From NCBI GenBank assembly GCA_020350865.1, contig CP070726.1, positions 848,939-854,860 of the forward strand: a stretch of 5,922 nucleotides of DNA. Reading direction: 5' to 3'. Under the pieces are notes generated by a model. The model ran no database searches. It was not told the origin of the DNA and saw only the letters and a program-made list of their open reading frames with translations. Position 1 is the stretch's first letter. Each line of letters opens with the position of its first letter. Of the stretch, positions 1-5,512 are shown piece by piece. A program made the translations under genes and the position numbers. This DNA comes from Thermoplasmata archaeon. Lineage in GTDB: Archaea > Thermoplasmatota > Thermoplasmata > GCA-020350865.

Positions 1-1723
1 CCACCTTCTTCATGTCCCGGAGGTAGGTGCAAATGCCAACTATGGTTTGGCCTGCAGTGGTGGGATCCTTCTTCTCAACCTCCACAACCGTTTTCATGGT
101 GGCCCTGATGGTCCTTGAAGGTAGTTTATTTAATATCCCAATGTCCCCGAAAAGGGCCTTTTCGAGGGTGGTTTTAGACAGCTGGAGTGTGTATGCGATT
201 CTTCTGAAAAGATCCCCTATTAACGTTCCTTTCATTGTCACACTTGTTTTTCGAAACGCAATCTCAAGAGGATCGCCTTCCGCGATTCTGCTGCCCAGCT
301 GAAAAAGTGCGTCTGGGAATTCTTTTTCCATCTGGATTATCTCGTCCCTCCGCTTCTTCTGCCAGGCTGAGGTGGCTCTGCAATAGTATGCCAGGCCAAA
401 TCCTATCCCCCAGAGCAGTGGCAGAGAGCCTATGATCCGCCCGAAATCCCCGAGCTGCTCGTTCACTGGGCCGAATGCAAATATTGCAAGGCCAATTGCA
501 ATTATTAGAGATATCATAATTATCGAAGTTTTCTCATTCTTGGTTAATCTGCTTTCAACTTTGGGTGGGGATGTGGTACCCGGTCTTTTCCCTAGGATAT
601 GATATGCATATCCTAATGTTGCCACGGGAAATACAATGTCCATTAAAAATACGATCAGTGGTGTGTTGTCAGGCCCAGTGGGCTCGGTAGTTGTTGTTCC
701 GGGCTCGTAATTTGCAAGAAAGCTCACATCTAGGCTCCCCAGGGCCATCATAGGCAGCATTGCCCCAATTACCATGGGTAACAGTATCCCCACCGTAAAA
801 AGAATCATTGTGGGGCCTGAAAGTGAGTGAACGAAGTCCTCTATCTTTGTTTTGGTTCCGGTCAGTATGATATCTGTGGCCTTATCCAGGCTTCGATTGA
901 GGCCTTCGTCAGTTGGTTCGAGGGTGGCACTTCTGATTGCATATAGCGATCTTTTAAGGTCATCATTCCACTCGCCCCAGTCGTATGCGAAGCCTAAAAA
1001 CGCTTCCTCGATGCTGTCATACTTCCTCATATAGATATCCCAGAAAACCTTCTTAAGGCCCGAGGCAAGCGGTTCTTCGGTATTTTCGGCTGCAAACTCG
1101 ATGGCCCTGTTCAAAGAAGGTGAGAGGCGCATGGACATTACCATGTAATTGATTGCTTCGGGCGTTCGCCCTAGGGACTTGGCCTTTACACGGGAGGCCA
1201 AGATCTCCGGATAGGACGAGAAGAATCCCAAGACAAACAATGGAATAACAACCACAGAAGGGACCACGAACATCAGTATTTCGCCGGGCCCCAGACCGAA
1301 TATCAAAACGGCAATCGCAGCGCATATGATGCAAACCAACATGGTCATCATGGTAGCAAAATACGCAAATGTAAGAACCTCGTGCATTTCCAGTTTTATG
1401 CCCGTAAAGTAAACAGCCTTCTTGAATTTCTCCTGTTTATAGACCCTCTCAGCCTGTTTGAACCGGTTCTCTGCCCTTTTAAATTCGTTTAGTACCTTTT
1501 TATATTCTTTCGTGTCTTGGGCCCTAGATAATTCCTTCAACCTGAGCCTTTCCTGGGCCTCTCGATATTCCTTTTCCACTTCGATGTACTTATCATGGGC
1601 CTTTTTTTTCATTTCCTCCACTTTTTCCGGTGGTTTTCCCACCCACGAATAAACCTTTTTGCTGGTGTTCACATACCAACCGGCTTCCTGGCTTTCGGAG
1701 AGTCCTTCCCCTGTCTCAAACAT
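1..1723 (-). CDS. Type II secretion system F-family (TadC/FlaJ-like) membrane platform protein, two F domains, C-terminus cut by the window
   Basis: This is the inner-membrane platform of a type IV pilus-like assembly machine; in this family it sits on the ATPase and passes its motion to pilin subunits. I translated 574 residues on the minus strand without a stop, and the frame runs off the window. Residues about 35-112 are highly charged (Lys/Glu/Arg) and probably coiled coil. Membrane helices lie near 115-145, 149-171, 303-328, 355-374, 399-418 and 430-449. Two cytoplasmic F domains are visible: about 175-300, with the signature MSMRLSPSLNRAIEFAAEN at 196-214, and 455 onward, with EKEFPDALFQLGSRIAEGDP at 466-485. 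LPMVIGAMLPMM (315-326) in helix 3 is also typical. The loop at 341-354 (Thr/Pro-rich) should face outside. The ATG at 1723 overlaps the ATPase stop by 8 bases and follows AGGAAGG, so the two are probably translationally coupled. The family is clear; which pilus subtype is not. Confidence 0.95.
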   Translation of the reverse strand, partial: MFETGEGLSESQEAGWYVNTSKKVYSWVGKPPEKVEEMKKKAHDKYIEVEKEYREAQERLRLKELSRAQDTKEYKKVLNEFKRAENRFKQAERVYKQEKFKKAVYFTGIKLEMHEVLTFAYFATMMTMLVCIICAAIAVLIFGLGPGEILMFVVPSVVVIPLFVLGFFSSYPEILASRVKAKSLGRTPEAINYMVMSMRLSPSLNRAIEFAAENTEEPLASGLKKVFWDIYMRKYDSIEEAFLGFAYDWGEWNDDLKRSLYAIRSATLEPTDEGLNRSLDKATDIILTGTKTKIEDFVHSLSGPTMILFTVGILLPMVIGAMLPMMALGSLDVSFLANYEPGTTTTEPTGPDNTPLIVFLMDIVFPVATLGYAYHILGKRPGTTSPPKVESRLTKNEKTSIIMISLIIAIGLAIFAFGPVNEQLGDFGRIIGSLPLLWGIGFGLAYYCRATSAWQKKRRDEIIQMEKEFPDALFQLGSRIAEGDPLEIAFRKTSVTMKGTLIGDLFRRIAYTLQLSKTTLEKALFGDIGILNKLPSRTIRATMKTVVEVEKKDPTTAGQTIVGICTYLRDMKKV

Positions 1724-3701
1724 ATTTTACCTTCCTCTTAAACCACTTGTTCCAGTCATCCATTACCTCGCTCATGTTGACCTTCCCTTCCCTTTGCTGT
1801 CTGTCAACAATGTTCCAGAAGGTGGTATTGGCTGCAACTACCCAATCTGCTCTGAGAATATCGGATTTTTTATATTTCCTGGCGAATTCCACCATGGCAT
1901 CCCTGTAGGCTGCCCTTGTTCTGATATTCTCAATAGCGGTGTCATATGTCATTCCCCAAGAATCTGCAATATTCTGAATCCTCTCCGACCTGCTCTTGAA
2001 GACGTCGTTTTCAATGAGCGCATCCACATCCTTGTCATAAGCTAACAGGTCCGCGAATTGGCCGGTTTCGCCCTGGTTCTTCACAAGCTCCGTTATATTT
2101 GTCACCCGTCTCTTCATCTGCTGAGCCCCTCCGGGCCGGGTGAGTCCTGCAATGATGATGATGTCGGTGGCATTGAAGGCTTCGGGTTTGATGCCCATAT
2201 CATGCACTATGCGTTCATACACCGCCTGAGGTGAGTTGCCATGGAAAGTACCTAAAACGGAACTGCCGGCTGTACCGGCCCTCATGGCCTCGTACAATGT
2301 GCGTGCCTCCTGACCTCTCACCTCACCGAGAACGATGGCGGATTCTCCCAGCCTCAGAGACACGCGCAGGGCCTCGTCCGCGGTCATCTGACCCTTTCCC
2401 CCCAGGGAGGACTGCACATACATGCTCTGCAGCTTGTAGCCCAACTTCTGCATCTCGGGACCGGGCAGTTCAAGTGTATCCTCTATGGTCAGTATCCTCT
2501 GGCTTTCTGGAAACTCAAGCATTATCGCCCCTAATAATGAAGATTTACCTGACCCCCTGCTGCCTGCAATAAGCATGGTGGACCTGCCATCTATAAGAAA
2601 CGATATCAATCCGGCTGCCAAGGGCGATATGCTCCTGTTGTGAATGAACTTCAATAAGGTCCATGGGTCTGTGGAGTGTCTTCTCAGGGCTATTGCTATT
2701 CCTTCAGGGCTTAGAGGCCTTCCTATAACCGTTACTCTGGTATTGTACTCATCCAGATCCGTTTCGAGAACTGGATGCGCCTCCGAGAACGGTCTGCCAC
2801 TGGCATACCTGAATCTCGACAGTAGTGAATCGGCATCCTCATCACCCAGAATAACGTTTGTGAAGCATTTTCCATGCAGGAGGGTATCCTTTATGCCTCC
2901 TATTGTAATATAGACCTCGTTCTCGGAAGCCGGTGCGTCAACATAAATATCCTGGATATAAGGATCCTTGAGGAAGATCTCGGTTATGCCAAAGCCAGCT
3001 GTATACTTTGCCAACACCTCGGATAGGGTTTCAACCGTCTCCATCTCCTCCACACTGTCTGCACCCAGCCCGATATCGTGCTTTTTAGCCAGTTCGTAGA
3101 GCAATTTTTTGCCTAGATCCAATACATAGCTTCTGGCCTGCTCAGGTTTGTTGAGCTGTATGTGCTCAGGAAAATGCTCGGATATTTCGGCCCTAGCAAA
3201 GTGAACCAGCTTGACGTGATCCTTTTTCAGTTCGTATTCAGAGGGCATTATCTGGTACAGTGTTTCCGTTTTCTCAGGGACATTCCACAGTTTCACCGTG
3301 GTGTCCGTGACATTGTATTCCTTTACCAGCTTGGCATCGTCCGGTACATTGACCGAAACCCATGAAGCGGAAAAACCAGGTCTCAGTTTCTGGTTTCTTG
3401 TAAAAATGCGGTTCAGTCCCCTTTTTATGGCTGCAAAATCCATCTCCTCTAGAGATGTGAGGATCTCGGGGACCGTCATTATCTTCGCCTTGGTTTTCTT
3501 AACGGCTTTTGCTTCCGGCACTTTTTTCCTTGTTTTCACCCCCGTCCTTGTACCTGGGGGTGGAGGAGGTGTTGCAGCCGATACTTCATCCGGTTCCACT
3601 GATGCAGTAGTGTCCACTTCTTGCGGCTCATCAGGGGTGCCAGGTCCTTCAGGTGCATCGATTTTTTTCTTTTTGGGTTTTAGAACTGGATCCATTGCCA
3701 T
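1716..3701 (-). CDS. Type II/IV secretion system ATPase (VirB11/GspE/PilB superfamily), archaeal pilus type
   Basis: This cytoplasmic hexameric ATPase powers assembly or secretion by a type IV pilus-like machine, working with the platform protein just downstream. The 661 residues divide as follows: a basic, Pro-rich, probably disordered tail (1-75, with KPKKKK and PPPPPG); an N-terminal domain (about 80-350) including FGITEIFLKDPYIQDIYVD (237-255) and SGRPFSEAHPVLETDL (301-316); and the motor domain. In the motor, Walker A is GSRGSGKS (380-387, Lys386), the Asp box is TIEDTLELP (405-413), Walker B is IVLGEVRGQEA (456-466, Glu460), and the His box is GTFHGNS (484-490, His487). All key residues are present, so it should be active. 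A helical tail follows to 661. The start at 3701 is preferred over the ATG at 3695 because GGAGGG (3714-3709) sits 7 bases upstream. The gap to the preceding gene is 4 bases. FlaI is a relative, but no archaellum genes are seen here. Confidence 0.97.
   Translation of the reverse strand: MAMDPVLKPKKKKIDAPEGPGTPDEPQEVDTTASVEPDEVSAATPPPPPGTRTGVKTRKKVPEAKAVKKTKAKIMTVPEILTSLEEMDFAAIKRGLNRIFTRNQKLRPGFSASWVSVNVPDDAKLVKEYNVTDTTVKLWNVPEKTETLYQIMPSEYELKKDHVKLVHFARAEISEHFPEHIQLNKPEQARSYVLDLGKKLLYELAKKHDIGLGADSVEEMETVETLSEVLAKYTAGFGITEIFLKDPYIQDIYVDAPASENEVYITIGGIKDTLLHGKCFTNVILGDEDADSLLSRFRYASGRPFSEAHPVLETDLDEYNTRVTVIGRPLSPEGIAIALRRHSTDPWTLLKFIHNRSISPLAAGLISFLIDGRSTMLIAGSRGSGKSSLLGAIMLEFPESQRILTIEDTLELPGPEMQKLGYKLQSMYVQSSLGGKGQMTADEALRVSLRLGESAIVLGEVRGQEARTLYEAMRAGTAGSSVLGTFHGNSPQAVYERIVHDMGIKPEAFNATDIIIIAGLTRPGGAQQMKRRVTNITELVKNQGETGQFADLLAYDKDVDALIENDVFKSRSERIQNIADSWGMTYDTAIENIRTRAAYRDAMVEFARKYKKSDILRADWVVAANTTFWNIVDRQQREGKVNMSEVMDDWNKWFKRKVKYV
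1729..1737 (-). promoter_or_regulatory. Ribosome binding site of the platform protein, inside the ATPase gene
   Basis: The minus strand reads GAGGAAGGT here, 5-6 bases before the ATG at 1723 and still within the last ATPase codons. It supports the 8-base overlapping start and translational coupling of motor and platform. Confidence 0.6.
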
Positions 3702-3705
3702 GTAA

Positions 3706-4314
3706 CTACCCTCCTCTTTTCACTTTTATCTTGAATGCCTTATAAATGATATCCTCCCTTAGGTCCTCCAATTTATCAAATAAATACACGATGTCGCTGT
3801 TGGTTGTGGAAAGGCACTGTTTGCACTTCGGGTCCTTTGAAGCGCTGTAAATGGACCTGACCCTATCTAAAAACACCATATAGAAATTCTCCACGTTCAT
3901 GATGAATTGCTGTCTCATTTCCGGAAACAGATTCTGAGGATTCATATCGCAGCCCTGACATTTGCTCCTTTGAGCAGGTATTTCCTTTTCTGAGAAATAC
4001 TGTTTCAGAGGATTTCTGATGGACAGCCTGTCAAATTCCTTTACCAGGCGTGCCATGTGGCGCAGCACATCAACTGCGTCCTTTTCATACAGCCGCTCAA
4101 TATAGTGGGATAAGATAATGGAATCGATGTTGAACTCCTTGGATACGGCATTGAGCATTCCCATCAAACATTTTTGATCTGTCAAGCCGCCTTCACCGTC
4201 GCACTCCTTGCACTTGGCCACCATGACGTTCTGCCTGGAGCTGAATTCGATATCGTACTTACAAGGTAACTGTTCCACCGATTCCCCGCTCTTGTCCTGT
4301 TTGTTCTTTGGCAT
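3706..4314 (-). CDS. Cysteine-rich (putative zinc-binding) protein heading the pilus ATPase operon
   Basis: Function unknown. It is 202 residues, soluble, with no signal peptide or membrane helix, so probably cytoplasmic. Eight cysteines fall in two groups of four: C18, C35, C38 (CKEC) and C49 near the N-terminus, then C119/C122 (CQGC) and C164/C167 (CKQC). This spacing suggests two structural zinc sites, an inference not shown by homology. Between the groups is a charged, apparently helical stretch (about 53-110), and another lies at 127-158. It ends only 4 bases before the ATPase start, and its last codons carry the ATPase ribosome binding site, so the two are surely co-transcribed. A role as an ATPase partner, or as a separately encoded N-terminal domain of it, is plausible. 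I have a weak memory of similar Cys-pair regions linked to archaeal pilus ATPases but cannot verify it. The start at 4314 is supported by GGAGGG 6 bases upstream. Confidence 0.9.
   Translation of the reverse strand: MPKNKQDKSGESVEQLPCKYDIEFSSRQNVMVAKCKECDGEGGLTDQKCLMGMLNAVSKEFNIDSIILSHYIERLYEKDAVDVLRHMARLVKEFDRLSIRNPLKQYFSEKEIPAQRSKCQGCDMNPQNLFPEMRQQFIMNVENFYMVFLDRVRSIYSASKDPKCKQCLSTTNSDIVYLFDKLEDLREDIIYKAFKIKVKRGG
3709..3714 (-). promoter_or_regulatory. Ribosome binding site of the ATPase
   Basis: GGAGGG on the minus strand lies 7 bases before the ATG at 3701 and overlaps the last Gly codons of the cysteine-rich protein. Its spacing favours this ATG over the second in-frame ATG at 3695, which would be 13 bases away. 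Confidence 0.75.
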
Positions 4315-4320
4315 ACCCTG

Positions 4321-4326
4321 CCCTCC
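4321..4326 (-). promoter_or_regulatory. Ribosome binding site of the cysteine-rich protein
   Basis: GGAGGG on the minus strand lies 6 bases before the ATG at 4314. It implies that the minus-strand transcript has at least a short leader, unlike the divergent gene at 4412. Confidence 0.75.
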
Positions 4327-4342
4327 GTGCTCAGAAAAGCAC

Positions 4343-4354
4343 TATGTGGACATA
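4343..4354. repeat. Short near-palindrome beside the minus-strand TATA box
   Basis: TATGT-GG-ACATA has perfect 5-base arms around a 2-base spacer and overlaps the minus-strand TATA-like box by four bases (4351-4354). A small archaeal repressor could bind such a site. It is short enough to be chance. Confidence 0.25.
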
Positions 4355-4364
4355 AACTTTTTGC
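4351..4364 (-). promoter_or_regulatory. Putative BRE/TATA promoter of the minus-strand operon
   Basis: The minus strand reads GCAAAAAG directly followed by TTTATG, a purine-rich BRE-like element plus a TATA-like box. Archaeal spacing (about 26 bases from box centre to start) predicts transcription starting near 4327, leaving a leader of about 13 bases that just includes the GGAGGG site. An alternative TATA, CTCTATAAA (4388-4380 on the minus strand), would give a leader of roughly 40 bases. The assignment is by eye. Confidence 0.45.
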
Positions 4365-4379
4365 CCCTTCAGCACTAGG

Positions 4380-4387
4380 TTTATAGA
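4380..4387 (+). promoter_or_regulatory. Putative TATA box of the plus-strand operon, likely leaderless
   Basis: TTTATAGA is centred about 28 bases before the ATG at 4412. Normal archaeal spacing puts the transcription start at about 4409-4412, that is, at or within three bases of the start codon. No Shine-Dalgarno-like sequence precedes this ATG, which agrees with a leaderless mRNA. The upstream BRE position (CACTAGG) is not a strong match. Confidence 0.5.
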
Positions 4388-4411
4388 GTAAAAAGCCTAT
4401 GCGCAGATACC

Positions 4412-4924
4412 ATGTCACTGCGGGGAGACAACTGGGGCATAGCCGGACCTTTCGAAGATATCCCTTCCTTGATAATAGTAACGGTGGGACTGGGAATATT
4501 CTTTCTTAGCCTGGTCCAAACATATACTATATATGCCGAGAGCATCGAATTGAGTCAGATGTACAGCGAATGCAACGACATATCAAGAATCGTTAGAAGC
4601 TATGATAAACTGCTCGCAAACGGCACCTACACGGCGCAACCAACGGAGGGGCGGTTCGATTTTACAAAGCTTTGTGAGATGACGGATGATCAGATTAGAA
4701 AGGATATTGTTTCTGACTACAAATTCAACATTACCATTGTTCAGTTCGGCGGGGTTGACGAGGATGGGGAAGGGATTGTTGAGGAGCAGTGGGGTTTCGG
4801 ATACAAGATTCCGACAAGCGGTGATATTACAAAATCCAAGGTGAGCACCACCATAGTGATAAAGGTCAACGAGAGCGTGTTCAGATTGGGACAGCTGAAG
4901 GTGACTGTGTGGAGATCGACATGA
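4412..4924 (+). CDS. Small pilin-like protein with one N-terminal membrane helix
   Basis: Not assigned to a named family. It is 170 residues: a short N-terminus (1-16), one hydrophobic helix at about 17-37 (PSLIIVTVGLGIFFLSLV), and a domain of about 130 residues that should face outside. That domain has two cysteines (C54, C88) that could form a disulfide, and ends in beta-strand-like stretches with the tail LKVTVWRST. The architecture resembles type IV pilins, but there is no clean class III signal (no Lys/Arg-Gly followed by a hydrophobic residue next to the helix), so it may be an uncleaved accessory subunit. It heads the plus-strand operon, divergent from the ATPase/platform operon, and I infer it is a component or substrate of that machine. 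The ATG at 4412 lies about 28 bases after a TATA-like box without a ribosome binding site, so its mRNA is probably leaderless. Confidence 0.88.
   Translation: MSLRGDNWGIAGPFEDIPSLIIVTVGLGIFFLSLVQTYTIYAESIELSQMYSECNDISRIVRSYDKLLANGTYTAQPTEGRFDFTKLCEMTDDQIRKDIVSDYKFNITIVQFGGVDEDGEGIVEEQWGFGYKIPTSGDITKSKVSTTIVIKVNESVFRLGQLKVTVWRST
4911..4914 (+). promoter_or_regulatory. Ribosome binding site deciding the start of the second pilin-like gene
   Basis: GGAG lies 6 bases before the ATG at 4921. That ATG forms an ATGA overlap with the stop of the gene before. Together these favour 4921 over the in-frame GTG at 4909. Confidence 0.55.
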
Positions 4925-5472
4925 GAGATATAAAGCATGATGAGGGGGGACAGTTTTCGGTCTATGATTCCATCATGTTCTTCCTCATACTCATTATCGG
5001 CTCCGCCGTAATCATGGCCTCTGTTTCCTCGATGATCAAGTTCAATCCGGACGTGAGTGCAAAGGAATACGGGCTTCAATACACGGACGATGTGCTCAAT
5101 TCGGTGCTGGCAAGCACGATTCACGGAGCCGATTTCACCATAAATGGGGAGAGCTATAACCTCTCTGACGATACGGTCCAAATGGCCATATTCAACTACC
5201 TGAAACTGAAACAATTGGACCAGACCACAGGCGATGTATACGGACTGGCGTACATACGGTCCCTGATTCATCAGAGCGTGGACATAGCCGTGAAAAGCAA
5301 CTACAACTACGCATTATATTCGAAGTACAGTGATTCTTCCTATCCATACTTGTATGTATCGGATACGACAGGTTCCCTGTCAGAGCTGCCCGATGAGAGG
5401 TTCGCATCCAAGGTGGAGCCCTATACAGGGGAGGAGTTCGTTGAGATCACCCTGTTCCTGTGGAGGACATGA
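4921..5472 (+). CDS. Pilin-like protein with a possible class III signal peptide
   Basis: Not assigned to a named family. It is 183 residues from the ATG at 4921; the GTG at 4909 would add four. Residues 1-10 are polar, followed by GGQFSVYDSIMFF and a helix at about 17-39. Gly10-Gln11-Phe-Ser-Val resembles the archaeal prepilin cleavage region (Gly, then Gln-x-Ser-x-Glu), but the usual Lys/Arg at -2 is Gly and Glu at +5 is Tyr, so cleavage is possible, not certain. The external domain (about 40-183) is rich in Tyr, Ser and Asp, lacks cysteine, and ends LFLWRT, much like the VTVWRST end of the gene before it. The ATGA overlap with that gene suggests coupled translation and perhaps a fixed ratio of the two proteins. 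A minor pilin or pilus-associated subunit is my inference; a non-pilin membrane anchor is possible. Confidence 0.87.
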   Translation: MRDIKHDEGGQFSVYDSIMFFLILIIGSAVIMASVSSMIKFNPDVSAKEYGLQYTDDVLNSVLASTIHGADFTINGESYNLSDDTVQMAIFNYLKLKQLDQTTGDVYGLAYIRSLIHQSVDIAVKSNYNYALYSKYSDSSYPYLYVSDTTGSLSELPDERFASKVEPYTGEEFVEITLFLWRT

Positions 5473-5486
5473 GGTGGATTGTGTAA
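5469..5486 (+). other. Five-codon mini-ORF overlapping the second pilin-like gene's stop
   Basis: An ATG at 5469 overlaps the TGA at 5470-5472 in the same ATGA manner as the junction at 4921, but this frame stops after MRWIV. The 40 bases up to 5512 then hold stops in all three frames (5484, 5497, 5504). It may be chance or the relic of an older gene junction. Confidence 0.2.
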
Positions 5487-5512
5487 AGGTATGAAGTAGT
5501 AGGTAGATTAAA

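Larger units (their letters stand above)
4347..4405. repeat. Imperfect inverted repeat spanning the divergent promoters
   Basis: The minus strand at 4362-4347 reads AAAAAGTTTATGTCCA and the plus strand at 4390-4405 reads AAAAAGCCTATGCGCA; 12 of 16 bases match. The arms point away from each other around a centre near 4376. The left arm covers the TATA-like box of the minus operon and the right arm lies between the plus TATA box and its predicted start site. This placement suits a shared regulator or symmetrical promoter parts, but the A-run contributes much of the match. Confidence 0.4.

Noticed and set aside
27..435. Plus-strand frames near the left edge as genes
   Set aside because: They are antisense to the second F domain of the platform protein, whose motifs read continuously on the minus strand.
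1602..1609. Run of eight A (minus strand) in the platform gene as a frameshift or slippage site
   Set aside because: The normal frame is intact on both sides with the expected domains, and no alternative frame of interest follows.
1659..2045. Open frame on the plus strand opposite the ATPase and platform genes, and similar ones at 1458-1652, 2231-2572 and 3298-3705
   Set aside because: They lie antisense to genes with clear family motifs, have low-complexity Ser/Pro/Cys-rich translations, and have no own ribosome binding site or domain.
1716..3701. Naming the ATPase and platform protein FlaI and FlaJ (archaellum)
   Set aside because: The motor motifs alone do not separate archaellum from pilus machines. 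No FlaH-like, archaellin or other fla gene is visible, and the neighbours are a Cys-rich protein and unknown single-helix proteins.
4182..4418. 78-codon minus-strand frame crossing the intergenic region
   Set aside because: It overlaps the Cys-rich gene in another frame, runs through both putative promoters and lacks a start signal.
4909..4911. GTG at 4909 as start of the second pilin-like gene
   Set aside because: The ATG at 4921 has GGAG at suitable spacing and forms an ATGA overlap. The GTG start would add only four residues. It cannot be wholly excluded.
4741..5271. 176-codon minus-strand frame opposite the two small pilin-like genes
   Set aside because: The plus-strand frames have coherent helices, an ATGA junction and a promoter. 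The antisense product shows no recognisable architecture and would cover parts of two genes.
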